Part shown: positions 12,801 to 25,300 of the stretch, one piece after another | How positions within the stretch are numbered: position 1 is the stretch's first letter | Layout: the number at the start of each line of letters is the position of its first letter | DNA from: Chaetorhynchus papuensis | Lineage: Eukaryota > Chordata > Aves > Passeriformes > Rhipiduridae | Reading direction: 5' to 3' | NCBI GenBank assembly: GCA_013396525.1 | Contig: VWYX01001244.1 | Location: 62,001-126,000 of the forward strand | Length of the DNA: 64,000 bases | Notes under the pieces: model-generated | Told to the model about the DNA's origin: nothing | The model's input: the letters and a program-made list of their open reading frames with translations, nothing else | Database searches by the model: none | Translations under genes and position numbers: made by a program

Positions 12801-13799
12801 CTGCTCCTTCCTCAAAAATCCTCCCACTCACAATTCCAAGGTTTGATATCAATCTTAAATAAATGCCTCTCTGGGCTGGGCCGCATTCCCCAAGCCACCT
12901 TATCTCCTGCCTCTCCAGGATGCTGCAGATCAACAAGCACATGCAGAAGCCCCTTAGGCCTCGCTAATTTTACTTCCATCCTTGTGTCCTCTTCCTTTTC
13001 CACGTATTTTCTCCCAGGGAAGGGAAGTGATCTTCAGGAGAATGTACACTGCAGCACAGCCATGTGCTGGGACTTCTGAGAGGGGAAAGTGATAGGCCAG
13101 AAAAGAGACAGTGCTGCAATTTTCTGTATGAAATATGGTGAGAAGAGAATCCATGGCAGAGGTTCTTCTCCATCGTCTCCCTTGCTCTGGCTTCCCTCAC
13201 CTCACAGTTTAGGTGAAGGAAGACTCTGTCAATGCATCTCCCCAGCAGAGTCCCTTCAGACAGACGGGGACCAGCTGACTCCGTCTGGTCTTTCCCATTT
13301 CCACCCAAAGCCCAGCTGGAATGAGGGTGAAAGCACCAGCCTGCACTCCCCAGATCACCACTGCAGAACCCACAGCTCTCCCAATCCCATCCTCCAGCTG
13401 AACAACTGAACCAAGCAGGCTGAAGGCAGGCCCTGACACCGGCTGTGTCTCTGAAAGCCCACGGAGTAACGTGCAGCCAAAAGGAACCACGCTGGCCCCT
13501 TGATCCAGCAACATCAGTGAAAACGGGTTCAGGCTGGACTTCATTTAATTTTCACTCAGGAACTCTTCCCCCATATATTTCACTATTTTGTCACTTCTGT
13601 AACTCTTTTTGTCACTGATTTTACCCCCCACCCTCAAACCCTTGTGCCTGGCAGGTCAGAATCCTTCCAAAGAATGGTTTCACAAACACCAACGAGATTT
13701 GCCTGCTTAAAAGTCACGCTTACAAGGTGATACTGGTGCTTACCTGCTTGCCTACTCTTCTTCTTATCTTCCTCTGCTCTACCCTCATCTTTCCTTGCC
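9899..13799. other. single-copy sequence, no gene recognised
   Basis: A GAG-rich purine patch lies at about 9903-9955, and a CA-rich patch at about 12545-12600. Positions 11220-12480 are AT-rich. The open frames (up to 116 residues) match nothing I know. Confidence 0.45.
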
Positions 13800-13850
13800 T
13801 TTAAGGGCACCAAAATGCCCTGATCATCTAATCCAACCTCCTGGAGTCCA
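13800..13850 (-). mobile_element. possible decayed CR1 tail
   Basis: The stretch GATCATCTAATCCAACCTCC reads like the reverse complement of the CR1 block with GGTTGGATTAGATGATC, but the neighbouring blocks are missing or decayed. This is a weak call. The adjacent purine-rich run on the minus strand ends at a CAG/GTAAGC donor near 13741. Confidence 0.3.
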
Positions 13851-14354
13851 TTTCAATGAGGATCTGTTTCTGGCTGAGGAAGAATTCCTTGGGTGTCCCC
13901 AGACTCAGATCTCTTTTTAAAAAATGTAACTAATTCATTAGCAATTCACTTGATAATGAGCCAAGGATCATCTCTGAGAAAAGCAGCAGCAACCTAGCAG
14001 ATTTCCAAGTCGGAAGGAGAAGCTGGAGGAGAAGCAAAGAAGACAGGCTTTAGTCAGAAAAACCAAAGTGGGGTGAATAAGATGGCGTGGCAGGCTCCTA
14101 AAATGCCCTCAGAGTTTCTAAAGTAATCTTATTCCAGCACATGAATCCCAGAGATGCCCTCCCTCCCCTTATCATCCCACTCACTCAAGCATGGCACTGA
14201 CATATGTACTTAGCAGCAGTTATCAGCAGCGGCACAGAAATAAATGGCAGGTATCAAAGAATCGAGGTCGTCAACTCGTCATGAATATTTCAGAGAAAAA
14301 GCAACATGAAAAGCTCCAGTGTCCCAGGCTCTCAGATTTCCAGCAGAAGGAATA

Positions 14355-14394
14355 AAACACAAACCACACACACACAGACACACAAACACAGACA
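14355..14394. repeat. CA-rich imperfect microsatellite
   Basis: The tract is CACA/CAGA rich, with ACACACACACAGACACAC as its purest part. Confidence 0.75.
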
Positions 14395-14477
14395 GGGGCC
14401 GCTGGCTCGGCCATCACATGCACGGAGCTCATTTCAAGGCAGTACCACATATGTTCCAAGACAATCTGTCACATTTT

Positions 14478-14499
14478 AAAAATATATAAATATATATTA
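14478..14499. repeat. TA-rich short microsatellite
   Basis: It contains alternating AATATATAAATATATATT. It is too short to be informative. Confidence 0.6.
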
Positions 14500-15989
14500 G
14501 CTATCTCCTCTGTATAATGTGCAAACTCTAAGCAGCTGGCAAGAGGGCAGTGGTGATTTAATGCAAGAAAACTGTGCTTTGCTGAAGGGGCTGGGGACTG
14601 GGAGCTGGGCTGTAAGGAGAAGCCTCTTTGACAAAGGCGCAGAGTGGCATCTTTTCACACAATTATATGTGGGTCACGTTAACCTCTGCTGGGCAGGATT
14701 CCCCTGAGCTGCCTCTGCCTGTGTCACTGGGAAGGAATCTGAGCTTCCTCTCTCCACCTCTTGCTTTTTCTCACAGCACTGGGCACTGCAGGGAAAGGAG
14801 GCAGAGGGAAATGGGGTTCCCACTGCCAGCACGAGTTTCCCACTGAGCTCCGGAGCAAACTCCACACTTCATGGCCCAGCAGTGCCACTAATGAGATATG
14901 TTAATCAAGGGAGAGATCTGAGATTTCCAGCTGTGTCACTGCACTGTAATTTATATATTATATACATACTTTGCTATTTATAACCAAAGAAACTCTGCTA
15001 AGCTTCCCTTTCCACTTGCATGCCAGACACTGATGGGAACTATTTGAATTTTGCTCTGTGGATGTGGATTGAAGGCAGACACACATTTTTTCACAGGCTT
15101 TGGAGGTACCAATATCCTCCTGTCAAGTACTCAAATTTACAAAGGGAAATTTCATCAAAATCATCATAATTTATTAAACAAAACAAATATTTCTTTAACC
15201 AAATCATCTGGGTATTCCACTGTTCTGGGTTGCCTTGTTTTTTTCAGTCTTTGCAGGGAATTTATTTATCAGGCAGCTCCATTTTGGGGAGTGGGGTGAC
15301 AAACCTACAATAAGAATAATTTCCCACTTTCCAGTGCCACAAAAGTCTGGGTTTTACAGATTTTTTTTTTTGTTGTTTTTGTTTTCCAGGCACCTCACCA
15401 TACTCTTCTCCAGACTCAGCTGGTTTGATGTGGTCTGTAGCAAATGAACTTTATGTCCCATGGCAAACTGGATTTAAAGGACAAGATCTTCTAAATTTGA
15501 GAAAGTCACCGTGGAAACCCAGCTTCCACTTCTATCAAAACAGGTTCTTTCTCAATGAACTCCTTCTGGACATGAAGGGAACATTCCTAGCACTGACAAC
15601 TGATACTTACGCTGTCATTCAGCTGCAGTCCTCGTGCTCCTTCACACATCTCCAGCCCCAGGGGCTGCAGGGTTTCAGGACTCAGTAGCTGGGCAGCCTC
15701 TGGAGATGGCTCGAGATGAGTGGGAAGTGTCTGCCAGGACACCTGGAAGCAAAGATTAAACCCGACCATTTGAAAGGTATTTGAGCATTTTTCACAAGCT
15801 GAGATCAGCTGCAGATCACGGGCTGATATTAAAGTACACTGGGGCATTCCCAGCACCAGTAATTGCTGCTCACCTTTCACCCTCTGCTGCTCATTTCCTC
15901 TCCATGCCAAAGTGCTCTTTCCACCCATTTGTGCCAGGAAAACTCGCCGTGACCAGGCACTGAACCACACAGAGGAACTTTCCTGCTTT

Positions 15990-16012
15990 AAACAAACAAA
16001 CAAACAAAAAAC
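15990..16012. repeat. (AAAC)n microsatellite
   Basis: Four AAAC units are followed by an A run. Confidence 0.8.
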
Positions 16013-19000
16013 CAAACGCATGAAACCCTTTTTTCCCCCTTTCCAAGCTGGATGGCTCCTCCCACCTGGTTCCCAACCACAGGAGTGGCTGTGCCAGCAG
16101 AGCAGCAGGAACAAGAGGCCAGGAGACAACAGTGTCTTAAACCAATGTTACCACCAAGCAGTTTGTAATATCAAACCACAGGCTAAATCTCAACTAAAAG
16201 CTTTTTGGGTTCAGAGTGAACACCTCTATTAAGATGAATTAAGCAATTCACAGTGTTCAGAGCTGCACTTTAAAAATGGAGTTTAAATCTTTATTTTCAA
16301 CGCTCACCCCTGTAGCGAAAATGGCCTGAAAGAAACCAGCTCAGACAACCATTAATTCCAGGTTTCTGTCAAAGAGGGGTTGTGCATATTCATTCTGGTT
16401 AATACCAAAGCCTCTCTCTGCACTGCAGTCACTGCCACAGGGACTCCACTGCACTGCAGACACCAGAACTACCTTAAAACTCACCAGTGCAAGTCCTGAT
16501 AACCATCTACACTCAACAGCACAGGCCCAGCATGGGCTCATTTGTCCTGACAAGATTATTTGCAAATTAGGTGAGGAGGTCAGACAGCTGCCATATAGCC
16601 ACATAAAAATGTAGTAAACACTGGCTCCAAGTTTATGCCCTACCTATTTTTTATGTGTTTTTCACTTTGTGTGCCCCCTCAGCACCAGGTTTCACCCGCT
16701 CTTAGGCCCAGTTTCAGCCAGGATGTGCTTAAAGCCCTTGTTCAGGCTGGATTGCAGGTGTGTGCTCCCCTAAGCTGGGTGTCTTTCAGCTGGGAGGTGT
16801 GAAATAGATCCTCAGCTGGAAGACTTCAGCGTGGTAAGGCAGAAACTGGATCAATGGATTTAATCACCAAGGAGGATGAGAGCAGGTTTTGCCTTGAATT
16901 AACAGAATAAGTGGTTTCCAGTGGTTTATGCACGGAAGGTCTGTGCTAGATCTAAGATCCTGCCCCATCTGGAGGGCTGAACATCAGAAGATGTTACTGT
17001 GAGAGCAATTTTGGCTCCCAGTCAGAGCATCCCCCTCCATTACCCTGGCACAGGATGTGTCTGTGAGCTGCCATGCACAGGCAGGAGCTGCCTGTCAGGG
17101 GATGAGCAGAGGATGAGGAGTTCCCACACACAGGGATCCAAACCCCATCCATGGACTCGCATGAACCCGTTCCAGATGTGCCAAGTGTTTGCAGCAACAC
17201 GTGGCACCAGCCTGCCCAGCTGACAGGAGGGGCTGAGGAGGGCTCACACTTGTCTCTAATTCCTGCTTTCATTGTTTGGAAAACACAGTGCTGGAGTTTA
17301 TCCCCTGCTCAGTGCTTTTGGGAAGTACCAACACAAGGAAGATTGCCTGGCCTGGGCCATTGCACGCCCTGTGGGAAACAAGGCACGAGGGCAGGATCCC
17401 CTAAATCCTACATGGATACAGGAATGGTGTCTGAGCACTGCAAGGCACATCCCAGACAGGCCCTGCAGGTCAGTGTGTGCAGACAGGGCTCAAGGGCAGC
17501 CTGGACAAACTCTGTGTCACCTTCCAGTACTGTCTCAAGATGCAAAGTCCTTGAACAAGCATCAGAAATGCCACTGGACCAAAAACCCGTCCAGCTCAAC
17601 ACTGATCTCTACCAAAAGCCACTTTGTGAAGGAGAATACGACAGCCAGGTTTTGCCAGGACTGATCTTTCCCTGCTCTACCTGGCTTCCACCCCAGTAAT
17701 TTGCTTAATGACTTCCTCCATCAGGTGGCCAGCACAGCCTGCCCTGGAGCCACCCTCCAGTTACACTCCTAAAGGCACCTTCAAGGTATTTGTGCCTTTG
17801 GCCACTGGGCTCCCTGGCAGTGCCTTCTGCAATCTGTTCAACCTCTCAGGTCACAACTTAGTTTCTTTTACCTGTTTCAGACTCACTGCCTGGAGTGTTC
17901 TGCCAGTCCTCCTGACTCCAAAGCCTCCTTGTAAGAGTTGCTCAGGAAATTTTTCAGTGCAATTTCATTGGGAAAGACCAATTAAGTTAAACTGAAATTT
18001 CTTACAAAAAGAACTCTATTCTTGGTTAGAAAAAAGAATTTAAATTCTTAGTTTAAAAACCAGTATGTTCCTAGGATCTGCATGGGGTTTCTTCTGCCTC
18101 TTCACTCCATGTCTTGTTTTTAGGGTTACCTGAGTATCAGGTACCCAGGGTTTCCCCTCATATGCAAGTATTTAACCATGTGCACAAACCTGACTGTTCC
18201 TGTGTCTAATTCTGACCCAGGCAGATGGATGCAGCACAGATCTCTTCACCTGAGCCAGTATCATCAGAAAACCTTTCAAGTCAGCAATAAGAAATTTCCA
18301 AGGTGTGATTCAGTCTATCCTGAAGTGAATCACTAAACTGGAACGTGGAGGAGTGAATCATGTAAACATCTCCAGTGTAAACCAAACTCAGCTAAAGGAA
18401 TCATGCCTTCTGTCTTTGCTGAGGTTCCTCTTGACCACAAGGGAACATCACACACTCCCATTTGTTCCTTGTCATTTTGGGAGCTTTAAAAGGAATGAAT
18501 ACTCTGCTCCCATTATCCTTAGTTTTGATGGCACTGTCTTTGACTTTGCTTGTTTTTCCTTTCCCTTTTGAATGGACCCCATCAGCTCACAAAGCTATCA
18601 CCCAGCAGTCCTGCAAGCAGTGCTCTTGTCCCAGAAGGAGACTCTTCTAACACAGCTTTAACCTGTCCAGAAACCCTCTGTAAAAACCCACCAGAGACAT
18701 TCTCAGATGGCTGCAGTTAATTAGACTGAAATGACAAGTACTGTTGTCTGTACACAACAGAACGTTCAGGTGCCCCCAAAATTATTTCAACTTCTGGGCA
18801 TGAGCATGATCTTCCAGCACCAAAATAATGATCCAAATAAAAAACTAAATCAAAGCTGGGGAAAAATATTTTTTACCACTTTGGGAACAAGCCTTTCTTA
18901 TATCACTGTCATATAAACAACTTTTGTTTTGGGAGTTTCGAAAGGATATGGGGAAAACAAGGTGGTAGGATCCTGGGGCTCTCCCTGGGAACACCCCATG

Positions 19001-20678
19001 GCCTTCCCCCATCTCGTGTGTCTCATCTGAACCCCAAACTCATTGCTCTGCCCAGTGGCCTGGGGATGGGGCAGGCAGAAGCCATTTAGGACAAAATCAT
19101 TTGTAAGCCTTAGAGAAATCCTAAAAGCTTTCTAGATAAAGGGCTGAATTGGCCTTTGTCTGAGGAATCTGATGTACAAAGGGGAGCCCCCTCAGCAGGT
19201 GACATAACCCAGATGCCACAGTGACTTGACACTGACTTTACAGCACTCTGGAGAGAGGAAGCAACTTCCCCTTGATCAGGCAACACCCAGGAGCTCTCCT
19301 GCATCACTGAACACTCCGAAACGCCCCATCCCATCTACTGCCCCCAGACAAAATGAAATGTTGTCCCCTGTGCACCATTCATCAAAGCCGGGCCCTGCAA
19401 TTAATGGCACCGTTTGTTCTGGGGATTTCAACAGGTACTGAAATCCAAAGCATCAAAGCACAGACAGTCTCATCCTGGCCTGGCAGAGAGAAATGTGCCA
19501 GGGAGACTTTGTGTCACTGTCCCTCTGAAAGAGTTTAAAGGCCTTTCAGAGCACTGAGATCCTGTAAAGCAGGTCCTCAGCCCCAGCATGGATGATCCTC
19601 AGAGAGCTCTGTTACTTGAGGGGACCATGAGTTTGGTCTTTTTGTGCAGGATTTTGAGCTGGAAGTGTCTTCACAAAAATGGCAAAAGCCACGATTACAA
19701 AAAACACCAAAGCTCCCAGCCCAGTTTATTCCGTGATTCTGGGAAATGGGGAGCAGCGAGGCACAAAGCAGCCTGGTCCTGCTGCCTTCTCCTGTGACAA
19801 CACTTCCCACCAGGCAGCAGAAACCAGGGAGTGGGTGATGTGAAGAGGCTGTTGCCCTCCTCAGAGATTCACAGCCCAGACCTTACGAGGCCACCAACAC
19901 AGGACCTACAGGAACCTTTTCTCCCACCACTGCCCCCAGAATGGCTCAGTCCAGCACAAGATCTCAGCCTCCTTCTTCAAACTCATCAGCTCCCCTGCAA
20001 CAATTTTTTGGGGCCTGTGGTTTTTCAGTGGAATTTAAAGAACAAAAACCTTGGATCATTACATCATGGCTCCAGTAACATCTAGGAACATTTCACATTT
20101 GATAAAATCTCCCCAGATTACCTTCTGAAAGCCTTGTGGTCGAGTGGCACGGCTGGGAACACAGGAATGATGTAAGAAACCACTGAACAGCTCAGAGATC
20201 AGCTCCTCACATCCCTAGCAGAGAAACTTGGGAGAGGCATCACTCCTCCTTCAAGGGAACCTGGCAATTAGCTGAAGCCAGGAGCTGCTGTGCCTATGGA
20301 CAGACAGGAAGAATGGCCTGGAGTTAACACAAGTTTAGCCTCCCTGGCAGGAATTCTGGGCCCAGGGTTGTCCAAGTGCCTGCTCCCTGCCCCTCCTTAG
20401 CCATCCCTCCCTGCCCCAGTTTCCTCTGGGTGTATTTCCCCACCTCCTGCCTGTGTGGTTTGGAATCTCTCTGGGAAAGAAGGTGAAAGGTGTGGATTTG
20501 TATGGTGTGAGCCTCTGCTCTCAGTCCTGGTTCTTTAAAAACAGGGGAATCTTCCTGAAAGTGGGGACTCACACCTGGAGCTTGGCTGTAGGGGTGTTAG
20601 AGGGGATGGGCAGAGGGCATTCCTTCCAAATCTTCACCAATCTTACTTCTGTTAAAATGAAGTCCAGTATGATGTAAG

Positions 20679-20720
20679 AATAATAACAACAACAATAATA
20701 ACAACAATAACGATAACAAC
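20679..20720. repeat. (AAC/AAT)n trinucleotide microsatellite
   Basis: Interspersed AAT and AAC triplets run over about 42 bp with one CGAT interruption near 20711. Confidence 0.85.
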
Positions 20721-22157
20721 CCAGGCAAAACACAGGGAGATGAAAACTGCCAAGCCATTCAGGGAGAACCTGAGGTAAACTTTTCCAAGAAACCACGAGC
20801 TTAAAGGGAATCTCCCTTCAGGAGACAAACACTTAATTTTGCCATCTCCTCTTAACTGGCTAAGCCCTGTGCTTTGGTGGAGCTCCATACTCTGCCTCTC
20901 AGAGACTCAGTGTGGACCTCAAATCTTCGTGCAAAGCTGTCTAAGCACAACTTGTGCATTTAACAATGCAAGGATGGGCAGGAGGCAACCTAAAATCCTG
21001 ACCTCAGGTGACTTCTCCCATGTCACTCCCAACAAAGACAAACTGAGACACAATAACCAAGAATTCTGATGCCCAGACTGTACTTACAACCACCAGTTCA
21101 TGCTGCTTCTCATCAGAGCAATGTCACCACGAGACTTTTATTCAGCTGAGAAAACAGAAGTGACAGCAGCTCCTGGCTGGGGTTGGCCCCTGAGCTTCCC
21201 TTGTCACACCATAATTCGCTGCATTGCTTTAGTGCAATTGGGGTATTTCACTCACAAGTGTGTTTGGGTGGTTAATTCAAAGATTAAGTCTCCAAAGCAG
21301 AGAATACAACCACGTTACAACCCCTAGGATGTTTACCTTAACTAGGTGGCTCATCCCTTGTACTTGTTCTCTCCTACAGACTTAACAAAAGTCTTTATTT
21401 TTGCCTGGAAGACCCACAGGAGTTGGAGCTTCTGCTGTAAGCATGAGTTAAAGACTCTACCTGAGCCAAAGAGCTGAGTGCCCAAACCAGGCAACAGGTA
21501 GGAAACAAAACCAATACTAACACGAGGTCCTTCTCCTTGAAAACCAGAACCATGGGGAGATGACAGGACCTGCCTGGGATCGTTTCAGCCGGAACGGAGC
21601 CCCCAGCCTGGGTAATGGCTCCACCAGAAGCCCACCCTTCCTCCTGAACAGGAGCTCTGACCCTGAGTAGCCTGGCAAAGGAGGGATTACATGGCTCACG
21701 TGGCTGAAGGTTTCTAGACACCCCGAGGCTTTGCTCTCCCCACGCTCTGGCACAGCACCTTTGTCAAAGCAGCTGAAGAGAAACGCCCGGGTCTGGTGTT
21801 GCTCCCAGTGGTCCCTCTGCAAGCTTAGGCACTGCCTTCCTTTAGAACTGCAATCCAATTTACAAAGCCTTTAATTTTAAACTTTCTCATCACTGAGTTA
21901 ATAAAAGTAAATGACAGGTAATGGTCCCAGAAGCCAGGACCCATTAGATCCTTCTCAACACTAATAAGGGCTGATCAGACGCTTGTGAGCTCCTTTTCCA
22001 GCTCACGGAAACCCAGCTCCCCAGGGACCCCGCAGCCGGGGGAGAAACAGGAAACCAACCCTCCCACGGGCAAGGGAGAAAGGGAGAGAAAAGGGGGGGG
22101 AAACAAAAATAACTAAACCCGTGTGAATGTGAGCACTTAAAGCTGAAACAGGGCAGG

Positions 22158-22385
22158 GAGGAGGGTGAGTGCGGGAGCGCCTGCGCCGCTGCCGGAGCTC
22201 ATGTGGGGCCCACGTGCTCGCTCCGTCTCCCCGGCAGCACCGGGGGCTCTGCGGGGCGCTGCGGGCGCGGGGGCTGCACGGAGCGCGGAGCAAACCGGCT
22301 CTGATTCCTGCCCAAAGGCATCAGCGTCACACCGGCCGGGATGTCAGCTCGGCACAGCGTCACGGCGGCAGTCACGGTGTGCTGT
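22158..22385. promoter_or_regulatory. compact CpG island, candidate promoter
   Basis: I count about 27 CpG dinucleotides in roughly 220 bp, against a handful in the flanking kilobase. The segment is GC-rich but has no tandem structure, so it is not a minisatellite. In birds, unmethylated CpG clusters of this kind usually mark promoters or first exons. A donor-like GTGAGTGCGG at about 22164 on the plus strand would fit a short first exon just upstream, but the direction of transcription cannot be fixed from sequence. Open frames through it (122 and 165 residues plus, 96 minus) match no family I know. Confidence 0.5.
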
Positions 22386-25300
22386 CACAAAGAGAAATAG
22401 ATATCATCTCAAACACGCAGCTCTGCAGAGAGGAGGGACAGGCAGCAAAGAGAATCCCGTCATGCACTTTTTGGGGGGGGGAGAGAGGGACAGGAGGCTT
22501 AACTCTGCTTTGGCCACACCAGAGGAGGTACAAGTAGAGGATGCTCCAAGGCCAATGCGTCACCAGGCTGGGAGGGCAGGTGGGTGCTCCAGAAAGGACC
22601 TGATTTCCATCTCTTCTGTGTACTTTTGGTCAGAAAAAACGCATCTGGAATCAGTCTCCTAAGGCTAATTCCTGATTTGAGGAATTCCTTGGCCAGCACG
22701 AAGCTTTAATCTTTACCTCTAGCACAAAGGAGAACAACAGTGGTGTGGTCACAATGATCAGGACTCTGGTGGTTTTCTGTCCTCCTCAGGTTAAACCTCC
22801 ACACTTCAGTGATAAAGGAGACTTTAAACCCAACCTCATTCCTGCCTCAACTGTCCCTTCAAGTCTTCACATCCCAGGCCTAAGGCAATCCTGGCTCCAT
22901 ACATTGCATGACACACTCTCCCATGGAAGGGTGCTTTTCACACCCATATCTTCCCCTCTAGAGAAGCCAGCAAGGTGCCTTAGGCATTATTTGGAGATGC
23001 TCTACCTCATTTACCTCATATGCAGGTGACAGAAAGCAGGAGTGGCACAGTCAGGACTGGAAAACTCAGCATCAGGCTCTCCTTGCTCTCCTTCTTCACT
23101 CCAGGACTGTGCTGGGGCAGCTCCTTGCTCGTTCCTTTTGTGTTTGGCAATACTGTCTGGCTTTTGCTTGTGTTCTCTGCTGTTCAGGGTGGAATTGCAT
23201 CTGCTGTGACTTCTCTTTCCCAGCCCTCACTTCTTCCACGCTGATTTTCTGTCCTTCCATGGTCTCAATGGCATTTGCCAGCCAGGGCACCCAGATGGAG
23301 GGGAAAAGAGAGAGTTGGAGGGGAGAGAGAAAGTCTTCACCTCAGTTTTCCTGGTTTGAACAGAAACAATTTAATGGGATACCGACCAGGAGTTCTGCCC
23401 ACAACAAACAGTGACAGCACCACAACATTCCCAGTATCTTCATGTAGGTTTAAGTAACCATATTTCCATATTTTCAAAGCAAGGAACACTTCTCAAGGAA
23501 CACCTTCCAGTGTTACAGAAATGCCATCCAAGAGCATACGTATTTTAAGGAAAGGGAAGGGGGTGGAGTTAATTTTTGGGAGGAACATGACATTTCCCAG
23601 AGCTGATTGCTCCTGGTTCCCTGGGGATCACTCACTTCCTGCCCTCGTGCACAGAGGGAACAGCACCAAGGAATCTCAGGCTTCCTCTTTGAGGGTATCT
23701 TTGTGCACGGCTGGGAGACAACACAGCAGGTTTTTCTCTGACCCCACCACTGGTGTCTGGGTGACATTTTTGATACACCAAGTCTGTATCACAGAAAGCC
23801 CTGGAGCCTGTTGCCATATAATTAATGTGATAGGAAACCTTGTACTGGAGCACAGCCAGGATTCTCATCACACTCAAGCCTCACTCAGTAACCACTGGGC
23901 TTTTCCATCCCTCCCTCAGCCACCCACCTTATTTGTCTTTGCTTCCCAATTCCTCTGAAGCACCTTTTAAACCCTACTGACGTGACTGTTAGCTGTAGTA
24001 GCACGCAGACCCAGGAAGGACTCTGTCTGGAGCAAATTCCTTGCCTGCTGGCTCATCTCTAGCCTAAATCCAGGCTCTCTCATCCTTGCACATGACACTT
24101 GCTCACACAGCCTCGAAACCTCACACTTCCCTCCTCCCTTCAGACATTTTTACATTTGAAGTGGTTCCTCCTTCCTCGCCCCTGTCCTTTTCCTCACAAG
24201 TCTGGCTTTCCAAATGAAATTCTTTCAGCTTTTCTGAACAGGGAGAAATCTCCCAAGGCTCTGCTTTATCCTGGTTATACTCTCCCCTGTGCTCTGGATC
24301 CCTCTCTGATGATAAGGTGCATACACTGTATATCACAGCTGGAGAAAGAAGGGGGATTTATAGATTTATACATTTGCCTCTTCTAAGTGTAATACACAGG
24401 CCTGGATCCTCTCCCAACATCTGCTCCTAGTCTGGACCACGGGAATGAGAGATGCTCCAAGGTTTGTAGCTTGTGTAAGAAAGATCTCATGAAGAATTGC
24501 AACAGCACAGTTCTAACCCTTGGGAGATGGGTATGGGCAGCCTCTTGGAACGTGGTGCAGCCTCCACAGGGGTGCTTCATGTTGCATTGGAGCTTTTTCA
24601 CCCCACTCTTTCTTTAGCAAGTAGCAAACAGCATTTCTCTTGCTCCTGACTACACCACAGGGCTGGACAGATGGAAATACCTGTGGCTTGTAGCAGACTG
24701 GTAAAGACACTTGTGCCACTTCCTGACAATAAACTGAGAGCAGAGCGAAGAAGAGAAGGTGATGTTGCTGTTTGGGGTCACATCTGTTTATCTGAGTATT
24801 TCCTTACTCTTTGGGGAAAAAGTCAACGACTGCTGCTGTTGATTTCCACCTCCTGGCCACCAGTGAGTTACACCAGGCTGTCACCCCAAGCAGGGCGCTG
24901 GTTCACTTCACCTAAAATCTGTGTCCACGGGGAAATGCAAGCACTGCCTGGCTGCCAGCTTTGGTTTAACCTGGCTCTGAAGTAACCCAGCCCTTCTCAC
25001 TAATTGTACCTCCCTGTCTGGGGATTTTAATGACTGCTATTCCTTATCAGAACACAAACCTAACTGTGAATTTTCTCACTCTCCATGTAAGGCCATTACT
25101 GAGGTAAATCCAAAGGTCTGTTGGGCTTTGTATCCACGGCTGGGGCAGATCATACTTCAGGCCAGAACAAAGCACATGGTAAATTCCTGAAGTCTGTTGG
25201 AACACTTGTTTTGCCAGGATAAGATAACAACACAAGGCCCACGATAAGACCACAAGTTTCACGACAAGCAGACTCAAAAAACCCCTTAGACCTCAGTGCC

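Larger units (their letters stand above)
13851..22157. other. single-copy sequence, no gene recognised
   Basis: This is long single-copy DNA with small microsatellites at 14355-14394, 14478-14499, 15990-16012 and 20679-20720. It contains one minus-strand exon-like segment at 15611-15742, discussed among the findings. Open frames up to 182 residues are unrecognised and probably random. Confidence 0.4.

Noticed and set aside
13741..13798. Minus-strand Lys/Glu-rich exon-like piece ending CAG/GTAAGC
   Set aside because: The acid/basic reading comes from a purine-rich low-complexity run next to a CR1-like remnant, and the acceptor is weak.
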